Source: Hirschia sp964352025 (GTDB lineage Bacteria > Pseudomonadota > Alphaproteobacteria > Caulobacterales > Hyphomonadaceae). From it: a stretch of 64,000 nt of DNA. A program made the translations under genes and the position numbers. Below the pieces are notes generated by a model that searched no databases, had not been told where the DNA came from, and saw nothing but the letters and a program-made list of their open reading frames with translations. Below are positions 43,869 to 52,929 of this stretch, piece by piece (within the stretch, counting starts at the first letter, position 1; the number at the start of each line of letters is the position of its first letter). The DNA lies in assembly GCA_964352025.1 (NCBI GenBank), contig CAYGPZ010000015.1, positions 13,464 through 77,463 of the forward strand. The letters are read 5' to 3'.

Positions 43869-44642
43869 TCACAGAGCACCTCTTGTTGTTAGCCCTCCGT
43901 CAACGACAAGTGTATGTCCTGTAACATAAGAAGATTCATCTGACGCGAGATACAAAATAGCGTCTGCCATATCAGTCGGTTGGCCAACACGTTTCAGGGA
44001 AAAGTTCCGATCCACCAATTTTGCAGTCGCGTCTTGGTTCGATATCAATGCAGCCGCGATTTTCGTTTGCGTTAAACCAGGAGCAAGCGCGTTGACGCGA
44101 ATACCGTCCATGCCCAACTCCTGAGCAAAAACTTGCGTCATATTGATGATGGCAGCCTTTGTCATGGAATACACGCCCTGAGCGAAACCCGGCTTAATGC
44201 CATTGACCGATGCCACGTTGATAACAGAACCACCGTCGTTTTTTTTCATTAAAACAGCCGCTTTTGATGTCAGGAAAAATGGGCCGCGAACATTGACTTC
44301 GACTGTCTTATCCCAAGCGGCGACAGGCGTATCAATCGCCGGACCAAAATACGGATTCGTCGCACCATTATTTACGAGAATATCAAGACGACCTTCTTCT
44401 TTTTCAATCGAGGCAAGAACGGCGTCATGATCTTCAAGCTCTCCAAGGTGAAGTTTCATCGCCCTTGCAGAACCGCCCGCTTGATTGATCTTCTCAGCAA
44501 CTTCACTACATGAATCAAGCTTTCGACTTGTAACAATTACCTTGGCTCCCTGTTCGGCCAAAGCGATCGCCGTCTGCTCCCCAATACCTCGGCTTGCACC
44601 TGCGATCAAAGCCACTTTTCCTGTTAAATCAAAACGCGCCAT
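43869..44642 (-). CDS. short-chain dehydrogenase (3-oxoacyl reductase-like)
   Basis: This 257-aa SDR has the N-terminal GASRGIGEQ loop, the NNGA stretch in ILVNNGATNP, Ser in NVASVNG, Tyr-x3-Lys in YSMTKAA, and the C-terminal GHTLVVDGG. It lies 90 bases downstream of the thiolase gene on the same strand and probably belongs to the acyl-CoA degradation operon. In related clusters such SDRs oxidise a hydroxyl group on the substrate. Cofactor and substrate cannot be decided here. Confidence 0.88.
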   Translation of the reverse strand: MARFDLTGKVALIAGASRGIGEQTAIALAEQGAKVIVTSRKLDSCSEVAEKINQAGGSARAMKLHLGELEDHDAVLASIEKEEGRLDILVNNGATNPYFGPAIDTPVAAWDKTVEVNVRGPFFLTSKAAVLMKKNDGGSVINVASVNGIKPGFAQGVYSMTKAAIINMTQVFAQELGMDGIRVNALAPGLTQTKIAAALISNQDATAKLVDRNFSLKRVGQPTDMADAILYLASDESSYVTGHTLVVDGGLTTRGAL

Positions 44643-44734
44643 ATCAATTCTCTCCCTTATGAGAACGTAGCCTTGCTCTCACTTTTAATTCAGCAATCTA
44701 TTGATCGCAGTAGCCTCAAATTTCTTTGTTTTGT

Positions 44735-45913
44735 TTACGCCACTTCAAAGAGACCGGCCGCGCCCATTCCGCCGCCGACACACATTGTACAAACAACATA
44801 TTTTGCGCCGCGTTTCTTGCCTTCGATAAGCGCGTGACCCGTCATGCGCGCACCAGACATTCCATATGGGTGGCCGACAGAGATTGCACCGCCATTCACG
44901 TTTAAAATTTCATCAGGAATTCCAAGCTTGTCACGACAATAGATAACCTGACATGCGAACGCTTCGTTCAATTCCCACAGATCAATATCATCCATGGTCA
45001 AACCATTGGCTTTTAGAAGCTTTGGAATAGCGAACACTGGGCCGATACCCATTTCGTCTGGCTCAAGACCAGCGACTGCCATACCACGATAGATACCAAG
45101 AGGCAGAAGACCACGCTTCTCAGCGAGCTTAGCTTCCATAATCACTGATGCAGAAGCACCATCAGACAATTGAGAGGCATTACCAGCAGTAATGAAAGCA
45201 TCTGGTCCCATAACAGGTTTAAGACCGCTTAAGCCTTCAAGGTTTGTTTCGGGGCGGTTACCTTCATCTTTTGCCAGCGTCACTTCTTTTTCAGAAATAT
45301 CGCCCGTTGCTTTGTCTTTCACGAGCATTTTGGAGGCCATCGGAACAATCTCTTGATCAAACGCGCCCGCAGCTTGGGCTGCAGCTGTGCGTTGTTGAGA
45401 CTGAAGGGCGTACTCATCCTGTGCTTCGCGCGAAATGCCGTAACGTTCGCTAACAATCTCAGCGGTCTCTATCATAGAGATGTAAGCTTTAGGGTGCATC
45501 GCTAGCAGCTCTTCGTCTGCTTTCATGCGTAGCTCTTGTGTTTGAACCATCGAAATAGATTCAACTCCGCCACCAATAGCGACGTCCATTCCATCTAGTA
45601 CAACTTGTTTCGCAGCCGTTGCGATAGCCATCATGCCAGATGCACACTGACGGTCCAAGCTTTGACCAGAAACAGTGACTGGCAGCCCTGAGCGCAACGC
45701 AGCGTTACGTGCGATGTTACCGCCCTGCACACCTTGCTGAAGCGCTGCACCGAAGACAACATCCTCAACTTCGACGCCTTCAATTCCCGCACGTTCAACA
45801 GCGTTTTTAATTGCCTGCCCTGCAAGAGTTGGTGAAGGTGTATTGTTAAACGCACCTCTATACGCACGACCGATTGGCGTTCTCGCTGTGGAAACAATTA
45901 CTGCTTCTCTCAT
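44735..45913 (-). CDS. acetyl-CoA acyltransferase (thiolase)
   Basis: This 392-aa thiolase cleaves 3-oxoacyl-CoA, releasing acetyl- or propionyl-CoA. The nucleophile is Cys90 in DRQCASGM. His is in VNGGAISVGHPYGMSG, and the final Cys in CTMCVGGGMGAAG. Length matches degradative thiolases of the FadA type. It lies 22 bases downstream of the MFE-2-like SDR, in the same transcript direction, and supplies the last step of the beta-oxidation turn encoded here. Confidence 0.94.
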   Translation of the reverse strand: MREAVIVSTARTPIGRAYRGAFNNTPSPTLAGQAIKNAVERAGIEGVEVEDVVFGAALQQGVQGGNIARNAALRSGLPVTVSGQSLDRQCASGMMAIATAAKQVVLDGMDVAIGGGVESISMVQTQELRMKADEELLAMHPKAYISMIETAEIVSERYGISREAQDEYALQSQQRTAAAQAAGAFDQEIVPMASKMLVKDKATGDISEKEVTLAKDEGNRPETNLEGLSGLKPVMGPDAFITAGNASQLSDGASASVIMEAKLAEKRGLLPLGIYRGMAVAGLEPDEMGIGPVFAIPKLLKANGLTMDDIDLWELNEAFACQVIYCRDKLGIPDEILNVNGGAISVGHPYGMSGARMTGHALIEGKKRGAKYVVCTMCVGGGMGAAGLFEVA

Positions 45914-45939
45914 TTTTCTCTCCCGAATATCTATAATTA

Positions 45940-46857
45940 TTATGATTTCAGAGCAGCTTGAGCCTGCCCCATAAAGTTTGCAATTGGACCGTTCGTGTCT
46001 TCGTAATATCGCAAGTTTTCTTTCGCTGAGATTTGATCAAATTGTGCAGCTACATTCTCTGCAGTTTGCTCATCCGGCTTTAAATAAATACCAGGTGTTT
46101 CTACCATATAAGCACGCGCGAAACCGCCGCCAGCAGCGGACAATATACATTTGCTCGGGGCATCTTCACTAACCAAATAAACAACACCAGCCGTGATTGA
46201 TGCGGGTGTCATTTGCTCCAAGACAGGCTCAGGAATACCAATGTCTTCTGTCATGCGCGTCGCCGCAGTCGGTGCAAGAGAGTTGACACGAATGTCGTAT
46301 TTTCGGCCCTCCAACGTCAAAGCATTCATAAGACCAATAACCCCAGCTTTAGCCGCTGAGTAGTTCGCCTGACCAAAGATACCGTAGAGACCTGATGGCG
46401 AAGACGTCATCATGATCCGACCGTATTTTTGCTCTTTCATGATTTCCCAAACTGCTTTTGAACAGTTCGCGCTTCCAATAAGGTGGACATCAACAACAAG
46501 ACGATAATCGTCCATCGTCATTTTAGAGAAGCTCTTATCACGCAGAATTCCAGCATTGTTGATGAGGATGTCTACACGTCCCCATTTATCCATGCCACTA
46601 GCGACCATAGCTTCAACTTCGTCCAATTTCGTAACATTTGCACCATTAGCGATTGCTTCACCGCCACAAGCTTCAATTTCTTTCACGACTTCTTCAGCAG
46701 CGGATAAGGAACCACCTGTTCCGTCTCGCGCGCCACCAAGGTCGTTCACAACAATCTTGGCTCCACGACGGGCAAGCTCAAGTGCGTGACTCTTACCTAA
46801 GCCATTACCTGCCCCAGTGATGATTGCGACTTGTCCTGTGAAATCTAGTTTACTCAT
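45940..46857 (-). CDS. MFE-2-type 3-hydroxyacyl-CoA dehydrogenase (SDR)
   Basis: This 305-aa SDR resembles the dehydrogenase domain of peroxisomal multifunctional enzyme type 2: opening IITGAGNGLGKSHAL, then NDLGGARDG (absent from ordinary SDRs), ILINNAGILRDKSF, and Ser-Tyr-Lys in SSPSGLYGIFGQANYSAAK. This type acts on (3R)-hydroxyacyl-CoA, matching the (R)-specific MaoC hydratase in the next gene. The C-terminal 60 residues are an extension outside the SDR fold. It sits 22 bases from the MaoC gene and 26 from the thiolase. Confidence 0.9.
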   Translation of the reverse strand: MSKLDFTGQVAIITGAGNGLGKSHALELARRGAKIVVNDLGGARDGTGGSLSAAEEVVKEIEACGGEAIANGANVTKLDEVEAMVASGMDKWGRVDILINNAGILRDKSFSKMTMDDYRLVVDVHLIGSANCSKAVWEIMKEQKYGRIMMTSSPSGLYGIFGQANYSAAKAGVIGLMNALTLEGRKYDIRVNSLAPTAATRMTEDIGIPEPVLEQMTPASITAGVVYLVSEDAPSKCILSAAGGGFARAYMVETPGIYLKPDEQTAENVAAQFDQISAKENLRYYEDTNGPIANFMGQAQAALKS

Positions 46858-46879
46858 AATTGGTATGTCCCGAGTTTTA

Positions 46880-47332
46880 TTATTTCAAGAATTGCATCGT
46901 GAGCATCTCGACAATCAATGCAGGCTTTTCGATGTTTTCAATTTCTACACTTCCCTCACATTTGAGCAGGATTTGTTGAGGAGATTTCACATCCACACTC
47001 AACAATTTGAAGTGTCCACGAATACGGCTTCCAGACCGAACAGGATGAATGAAGCGAACCTTGTCCGATCCATAATTCACCGCCATCGCAATACCATCCA
47101 GAACTGGCATTGCATCTTCACTCATTTTACTCATTAAGGAGAGTGTAAGAAAACCATGTGCAATCGTTCCGCCAAATGGTGTTTTAGCTGCAGCTTCGGC
47201 ATCCAAATGAATAAACTGGTGATCTTCGGTTACATCAGCAAACCTATTGATACGATCCTGACTGATTTCTATCCATTCAGACGTTCCAAGCACGTCACCA
47301 ATCTTGGACTGTAGTTCTGTAAGGGTTATCAT
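46880..47332 (-). CDS. MaoC-like (R)-specific enoyl-CoA hydratase
   Basis: This 150-aa hotdog-fold hydratase adds water to trans-2-enoyl-CoA to give (3R)-hydroxyacyl-CoA. The catalytic Asp/His pair is in TEDHQFIHLD, followed by GTIAHGFLTLSL, the family signature. The open frame extends upstream to 47431, but ATG 47332 gives the standard MITLTELQ start and a GGGGA/GTGGA-type ribosome-binding region. It lies between an acyl-CoA dehydrogenase and the MFE-2 SDR, 10 and 22 bases away. Confidence 0.92.
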   Translation of the reverse strand: MITLTELQSKIGDVLGTSEWIEISQDRINRFADVTEDHQFIHLDAEAAAKTPFGGTIAHGFLTLSLMSKMSEDAMPVLDGIAMAVNYGSDKVRFIHPVRSGSRIRGHFKLLSVDVKSPQQILLKCEGSVEIENIEKPALIVEMLTMQFLK

Positions 47333-47342
47333 TCCACGTCCC

Positions 47343-48470
47343 CTACATAAGGCTTTCATATCTTTTGCGATGGAAAGCGAGGTTTCCGAACAAAACATCC
47401 AACATCGTGGCGTGCATGAAGTAGTGACCAATGGCCATTTCTTCGGTCATTCCCATACCACCATGTAGCTGGACTGCTGTTTCACCGCAGAACTTTACAG
47501 CTTTGCCTAATTGCACTTTCACTGCGGAAAGATACTTCTTCCGCTCATGTGCAAGCTCATCCAACTTCAAAGTCCCGAGATAAGCCATCGATGTCAGTTC
47601 CTCGGTATGGATCAACATATCGACCATGGCATGCTGTAGAACCTGAAACTTCGCGATTGAAACGCCAAACTGTTTGCGGTCACGACAATACTTCGTCGTC
47701 AACTCTGTCATGACATGGCAAATGCCCACGCCTTCAGCTGCGACTGCAGCAATACCTGCATCGACAACTTTCTCGATGATTGGCAAGCTTTTACCCTCAA
47801 CGCCCAATAGAGATGAAGCACTCACCGTAACATTGTCGAGCTCCACATCACCGGCGCTACGTCCATCTATCGTTGAATAGCTTTCGATACTGACACCTTC
47901 AGCATCTGTATCGATAACGAACAAGCTAATGCCATCCTCTTCCCGAGTTTGCCCCTCAGTACGCGCAGAAACGATAATTTTGTCAGCAATTGAAGCAGCT
48001 AGTACAACCGATTTGCGACCATTAAGAATGTATTTTTCGCCTACTTTCTTGGCGTATGTTTCGACGTGATTTAGATCGAACCGACTTCTAGGTTCCGCAA
48101 CTCCAAATCCAACAATCAGGCTACCGCTTGCTATTTGTGGAATAATCGATTGAGCTTGTTCGCCGCCGACTTCTGCCAACACACCACCAGCAAGAACGAT
48201 CGTAGGTAGGAATGGTTCGACAACATTTCCTTTTCCCAGCTCCTCCATAATCAACATGGAATCAACTGCGCTACCGCCAAGGCCATCATATTCTTCGGCA
48301 AACGGTACAGAAAGCAAGCCCATTTCAGCAAAATCGGACCAGACCTGACGGCTCCATCCAGCCTCAGATTCAACTATCTTTTGACGTGTTTCAAAATCAT
48401 ATTTTTCACGGACATAGCGCGAGATTGAATCTCTGAACATGTCCTGTTCTTCGGTGAACAAAAAATCCAT
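47343..48470 (-). CDS. acyl-CoA dehydrogenase subunit lacking the GGSNEIQ block
   Basis: This 375-aa acyl-CoA dehydrogenase-like protein has the start DFLFTEEQDMFRDSI, the FAD-side GFGVAEPRSRFD region where active enzymes have the T-E-P-x-x-GSD loop, and LHGGMGMTEE near the end. It lacks the usual C-terminal G-x-x-E-I-Q-R signature, ending instead with a FGNLAFHRKRY helix. Such proteins form alpha2-beta2 enzymes with an adjacent partner in sterol and ring degradation (known for FadE pairs). I start at ATG 48470 (AGGAAAG upstream), not at 48626. The partner is the gene at 48493. Confidence 0.88.
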   Translation of the reverse strand: MDFLFTEEQDMFRDSISRYVREKYDFETRQKIVESEAGWSRQVWSDFAEMGLLSVPFAEEYDGLGGSAVDSMLIMEELGKGNVVEPFLPTIVLAGGVLAEVGGEQAQSIIPQIASGSLIVGFGVAEPRSRFDLNHVETYAKKVGEKYILNGRKSVVLAASIADKIIVSARTEGQTREEDGISLFVIDTDAEGVSIESYSTIDGRSAGDVELDNVTVSASSLLGVEGKSLPIIEKVVDAGIAAVAAEGVGICHVMTELTTKYCRDRKQFGVSIAKFQVLQHAMVDMLIHTEELTSMAYLGTLKLDELAHERKKYLSAVKVQLGKAVKFCGETAVQLHGGMGMTEEMAIGHYFMHATMLDVLFGNLAFHRKRYESLM

Positions 48471-48492
48471 AATCTTTCCTCGAACCTTTGCC

Positions 48493-49686
48493 CTAGAGCC
48501 CCAGAATTGCTTTTGCGATGATGTTGCGCTGGATTTCGTTTGATCCGCCATAAATGGAGGTCTTACGTTTATTGAAATATCCTGCAGCTGCATCAACTGT
48601 GTGATCTGGACCAGAAGGTCTTTCATTGCCCGTCAACCCGCGCTGGAATGGCATGGCGTAATAGCCCGCAACTTCCACAGACAAATGAGAAATACGTTGC
48701 TGTAATTCGGTCCCGCGAATTTTCAGAATAGAGCTCTCAGCTCCCGGACCTTTACCTGCCTCTTCACCGGCGAGTGCTCTAAGTTCAGTGTACTCTAGAG
48801 CCATTAAGTCCATTTCGATCTCAGCGACTTTACGCCGAAACTCTGCATCATCCATTAGAATAGGCGCATCACCATAAAGACTTTTATCGCTAGCGACCTC
48901 ACGCAAACGAGATAGTGCTTTTTTACACACATGTGTCCCGGCAATACCTGATCGCTCGTGCATCAATAAGAATTTTGCGTATGTCCAACCTTTGTTTTCT
49001 TCACCAATCAGGTTTTCTACCGGCACACGCACATTTTCTAGGAAGACTTCATTCACTTCATGGTCGCCGCCCATCGTGATGATTGGACGAACGGTGACAC
49101 CGGGTGTCTTCATGTCGATGAGCAGAAAGGAAATACCCGCTTGCTGTTTCACGTTTGGATCAGTTCGCACCAAACAAAAGATCCAATCAGCATACTGCGC
49201 CAATGTGGTCCAAGTCTTAGTTCCATTGACTACATAGTGATCCCCATCCCGCACCGCCTTGGTACTTAGCGACGCAAGGTCCGACCCTGAACCCGGCTCC
49301 GAATAACCTTGGCACCACCAAATGTCACAGTTTAACGTGGGAGGTAAAAACCGTTTCTTTTGCTCTTCATTCCCAAAAGAATAAATGACAGGCCCAACCA
49401 TGCCTATATTGAACGGCAACACTCCAAAAGTCTCTGCTTTCGCCATTTCTTCTGCGAAAATATACTTCTGAGTTGGTGTCCAACCCGTGCCGCCATATTC
49501 TTTGGGCCAAGAAGGCGCGATCCAGCCTTTATTAGCCAGTGTCTTATGCCATGCGACGTATTCCTCAGGACTATCTCCTACTTGAGCAGCCTTGGCCTGA
49601 CGTTTTTCCAAGGGCCAATGCTCATCAAGAAACGTACGAATTTCGTCACGAAATTCTTCATTCTCTTGAGTAAATGTAAGATCCAT
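48493..49686 (-). CDS. acyl-CoA dehydrogenase (partner subunit with intact FAD signature)
   Basis: This 397-aa flavoenzyme has the loop WCQGYSEPGSGSDLASL (FAD and substrate binding) and the C-terminal IYGGSNEIQRNIIAKAILG, both complete. It should introduce the first double bond in an acyl-CoA. It lies 22 bases upstream of a second dehydrogenase gene whose product lacks the C-terminal signature, so a heteromeric enzyme is likely. It is the first gene of the run ending with the SDR at 43869. Upstream is a 483-base gap with an inverted repeat. Confidence 0.92.
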   Translation of the reverse strand: MDLTFTQENEEFRDEIRTFLDEHWPLEKRQAKAAQVGDSPEEYVAWHKTLANKGWIAPSWPKEYGGTGWTPTQKYIFAEEMAKAETFGVLPFNIGMVGPVIYSFGNEEQKKRFLPPTLNCDIWWCQGYSEPGSGSDLASLSTKAVRDGDHYVVNGTKTWTTLAQYADWIFCLVRTDPNVKQQAGISFLLIDMKTPGVTVRPIITMGGDHEVNEVFLENVRVPVENLIGEENKGWTYAKFLLMHERSGIAGTHVCKKALSRLREVASDKSLYGDAPILMDDAEFRRKVAEIEMDLMALEYTELRALAGEEAGKGPGAESSILKIRGTELQQRISHLSVEVAGYYAMPFQRGLTGNERPSGPDHTVDAAAGYFNKRKTSIYGGSNEIQRNIIAKAILGL

Positions 49687-50169
49687 ATGGCTGGTCCCTC
49701 TAAATCAAGACATTCATATATTTTACTGAGAACTATACCGACGGCGATTAGCATCGGTATAGTTTTTCAAAATACTTATGTGTCGAATAATTCGTTTTCG
49801 AGAATATTTCACACTTTCAAAAGTAATGAAACTATCCGCTACGGAAGGTATGATCGAAGCGGTAGATAAATTCTCTTCGATATTTGCTATACATTGGTCA
49901 GATCACAATATCATATTTTAAGATAATCTATATTTTTCAATTACTTAATTAGCGCCCGATCAATAATTGATTTATTTATCAAAACACTCAAAAAAATGAA
50001 CCAGTTGCGTCTCTCAAGCTAGTAAAATTGGCACTGCACTAAGCAACAATTCAACATGCGAGCATTAGAAGAGAAACTTTGGTTAACTTGCTCCAATAGT
50101 GGAAGTTTATCTTGTTATTCGCGGTATTGTCGAACTCAAACGCAACAGGGCTGGTGTCCGCAGACATTC
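49687..50169. other. 483-base intergenic region upstream of the acyl-CoA operon
   Basis: No gene is supported on either strand; the plus-strand frame entering from the left is antisense to the dehydrogenase gene. The region is AT-rich and holds one strong inverted repeat (next entry), placed where an operator or leader for the operon at 49686 would lie. I see nothing else distinct. Confidence 0.5.
49731..49764. promoter_or_regulatory. perfect 11-bp inverted repeat upstream of the acyl-CoA dehydrogenase operon
   Basis: AACTATACCGA (49731-49741) and TCGGTATAGTT (49754-49764) form perfect arms around 12 bases, 45 bases before the ATG at 49686. On the plus strand it is followed by TTTTT, so it could be read as a terminator, but no plus-strand gene ends here. 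An operator for a local regulator, or a leader hairpin, is more likely. Confidence 0.55.
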
Positions 50170-51975
50170 CTACTCAATAGGGCCTGCCAATTGCTCAGGA
50201 GCTAAGTTGAGGCAAGTATCATCAAGGTCTGCCACTAGATCTAACTGAACAAGAGCCCTGGGAAGTTCATACCGGAAGAAGAAACGACAAGCAGAGAGTT
50301 TGCCTTCATAAAAGGCTTTTTCACCTCCCGAAGCCGGCTTGAGCCCTTCCTTGGCTTTTTCTGCCTGTCTCAACCAAATCCAAGCCAATACGACATGCCC
50401 AAAAGCATCCAAATAAGTCGTAGCATTTGCCAATTGAACATTTAGATTATCACAGGCCAATACTGTCTGTGTCACATGCTGAAGTTTGCTGGCAGCACCT
50501 GATAACGCTTTTGCATATGTCGATAGATATGGATCTGCTTCGAGTGACGAATATGTTTCTTTGAACTCATGTAATAGCGCTTCTAAAGCAGCGCCATTTT
50601 TCATTACAACTTTGCGCCCTAACAAATCCAAACCATGAATAGCGTGGGTACCTTCATGAATATGATTTAGGCGATTGTCCCGATAAAACCGCTCCACCGG
50701 AAACTCACGCGTATACCCATAACCGCCAAGGACCTGAATGGCATGTTTATTCGCCTCAAGGCAGAATTCAGACGGCCAAGATTTCGCGATTGGAGTGAGT
50801 ATTTCCAGCAATAGAGCAATGCGTCGTTGCTCTTCAGGACTGTCGACCAATTTTTGCTGATCTATCAGCCAAGTCGCATAATATAATAACCCCAACGCAC
50901 CTTCGACATAGACTTTTTGCGCGAGCAATAATCGTTTTACGTCAGTGTGCTCAATAATTGGAATTTGAGGAGCCGTTGGATCTTTATCTTGAGGATGCCT
51001 TCCCTGCTTTCTCTCGCTGGCATATTTTGTAGAATACAAAAACCCAGCAAGCCCACACATCGCTGCACCATAGCCCACTCCGATGCGAGCTTCGTTCATC
51101 ATGTGGAACATACCCTTCAAGCCCTCATTTGGCTTGCCAACAAGGTATCCATAACAATCACCATTCTCACCAAAACTCAGAAGACAATTGGTCGTTCCGC
51201 GATGTCCCATTTTGTGATTGAGGCCAGCAAGGGCAATATCGTTTTTAGCACCTAAACTACCATCCTCGTTGACGCGATACTTAGGAACAATGAAAAGCGA
51301 AATCCCCTTCACTCCGGGAGGCGCGTCAGGTAATCTAGCCAATACCATTTCGACTATATTTTCAGAGAGGTTGTGATCTCCACCAGAGATCCACATTTTG
51401 GACCCTTCGATCAAATAATGCCCCTCATCAGTTGGGGTCGCTTTGGTGCGAATATCCGACAATGATGATCCAGCTTGCGGTTCGGACAAACACATCGTTC
51501 CAAACCAACGCCCCTCTAACATTGGCTCCATAAAGATACGTTTTTGCTCTTCACTTCCCACAGTATTCAGCATGTTCGCAGCTGCAATAGTCAGAAAAGA
51601 ATATCCCGATATCCCCAAATTAGAAGCTGAAAACATACCGCCCACAGCTAGGTTCACTAATGCCGGCAATTGTGCGCCGCCGACATCTTCATCAAAACCC
51701 GCCGCAAACAGACCGGCCTCGGTAAAGGCATCAAGTGCCTCTTTAACTTCTGGGATTATGGAAACTGTTTGTCCGTCAAATGTCGGTTCGTTTGCATCAA
51801 GCTTAGCAGCACTTGGCAAGTATTTATCTTCAGCAATCGCTTGCGCGGTGTCCAAAATTGCACTGACTGCTTCACGGTCATAATCTTGATATCGGCTCGT
51901 CGCCAATTGTGTATCTAAATCTAGAAATTCATACATTAAGAAATCAAGATCGCGACGGTTAGTAATCAGGGACAT
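50170..51975 (-). CDS. large acyl-CoA dehydrogenase (600-aa class)
   Basis: This 601-aa acyl-CoA dehydrogenase is of the long class with an extra C-terminal helical domain, like DmdC and FadE5-type enzymes. The FAD loop TMCLSEPQAGSSLSDI and the catalytic Glu region HIHEGTHAIHGLDLLGRK are complete. These enzymes accept a broad range of straight-chain acyl-CoAs. The start at ATG 51975 has AAGGAAA upstream and is preferred to 51996. It lies 36 bases downstream of the SDR gene at 52012, in the same direction, so it probably belongs to the operon starting at the MDR gene. Confidence 0.92.
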   Translation of the reverse strand: MSLITNRRDLDFLMYEFLDLDTQLATSRYQDYDREAVSAILDTAQAIAEDKYLPSAAKLDANEPTFDGQTVSIIPEVKEALDAFTEAGLFAAGFDEDVGGAQLPALVNLAVGGMFSASNLGISGYSFLTIAAANMLNTVGSEEQKRIFMEPMLEGRWFGTMCLSEPQAGSSLSDIRTKATPTDEGHYLIEGSKMWISGGDHNLSENIVEMVLARLPDAPPGVKGISLFIVPKYRVNEDGSLGAKNDIALAGLNHKMGHRGTTNCLLSFGENGDCYGYLVGKPNEGLKGMFHMMNEARIGVGYGAAMCGLAGFLYSTKYASERKQGRHPQDKDPTAPQIPIIEHTDVKRLLLAQKVYVEGALGLLYYATWLIDQQKLVDSPEEQRRIALLLEILTPIAKSWPSEFCLEANKHAIQVLGGYGYTREFPVERFYRDNRLNHIHEGTHAIHGLDLLGRKVVMKNGAALEALLHEFKETYSSLEADPYLSTYAKALSGAASKLQHVTQTVLACDNLNVQLANATTYLDAFGHVVLAWIWLRQAEKAKEGLKPASGGEKAFYEGKLSACRFFFRYELPRALVQLDLVADLDDTCLNLAPEQLAGPIE

Positions 51976-52011
51976 AAAGCAATTTCCTTGGATCAATCTA
52001 CAAAGATTGGC

Positions 52012-52845
52012 CTATTTTTCATTTTCCGGACTCGACATGCGCTTACCCAGTTGTTTCAAGTGCGCCCGCATCATCTCAAGGAAGTCAGCAAAAGGCATTG
52101 ACCGCTTGGCGTTCAACGTTTCCTCAGCATCAGAGTGAGTGAAGATGTGCTCGGCGTCATTGTATAATCCAGTGATAATGGACTCAGCGATTTCATCAGC
52201 ACCTATACGCGCCCGTTCGACCAATCTCTTAGATATCTGCGCGCTCGCCGCATCAGATGCGCGCATATTTTTTGCTAGATTAGTTCTAAAAAATGCCGGA
52301 CAGGCCACCTGAACTTGAATATTGTCTTTTTCCAACTCAAGCATAAGTGTTTCTGAAATCGCTATGACGGCAGATTTAGTTGCATTATATGCAGCAGAAT
52401 TTGGCATGAATAAAAATCCGGCCATTGAAGCAATATTCAAAAACCGTCCACCACCCTGATTTCGCATAACGTCTAGAAATGTTTGAGTTGAGCGCACAAT
52501 TCCAAGAATATTGATATCGATAATCCAGTTCCAATCATCTATGGATGACTTATCGATCGGCCCCATTTGGGCGACACCAGCATTGTTGACAACAAGGTCG
52601 ATACCTCCCCAATTGTGAACCAACCAATCCGACGCCGATTTAAAATCATCGATAGAACGCACATCGCAATGCAAAAACGCTGCTTCAGGAGAAATGACCT
52701 GTAATTCTGCAAGTGTTGAATTGCCGGTGGCTTCATCGATATCTGCAATACAGACTTTTGCACCACGTTTCGCGAAAGCGAGCGCTAAAGCTTTTCCTAA
52801 GCCAGCTCCACCACCTGTGATAAAAACACGTTCTGTCTGAGTCAT
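52012..52845 (-). CDS. short-chain dehydrogenase
   Basis: This 277-aa classical SDR has TGGGAGLGKAL, VVNNAGVAQMG, Ser in NIASMAGF, Tyr-x3-Lys in YNATKSAV, and a longer C-terminal tail (FADFLEMMRAHLKQLG) typical of a group often annotated with acyl-CoA genes. It lies between the MDR reductase and the large dehydrogenase on the minus strand. It probably processes a hydroxyl or keto group on the substrate; which one is unknown. Confidence 0.87.
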   Translation of the reverse strand: MTQTERVFITGGGAGLGKALALAFAKRGAKVCIADIDEATGNSTLAELQVISPEAAFLHCDVRSIDDFKSASDWLVHNWGGIDLVVNNAGVAQMGPIDKSSIDDWNWIIDINILGIVRSTQTFLDVMRNQGGGRFLNIASMAGFLFMPNSAAYNATKSAVIAISETLMLELEKDNIQVQVACPAFFRTNLAKNMRASDAASAQISKRLVERARIGADEIAESIITGLYNDAEHIFTHSDAEETLNAKRSMPFADFLEMMRAHLKQLGKRMSSPENEK

Positions 52846-52929
52846 CTGGCAGCCTCACAATACTTCTTCATTTCGGAAATTTGCGAAGATTGATGCTTCA
52901 CAAATGAATTCACTTCACAATTTGCAAGC

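Noticed and set aside
49360..49869. 169-aa plus-strand open frame
   Set aside because: It is antisense to the acyl-CoA dehydrogenase gene for most of its length, with no domain pattern and no ribosome-binding site.
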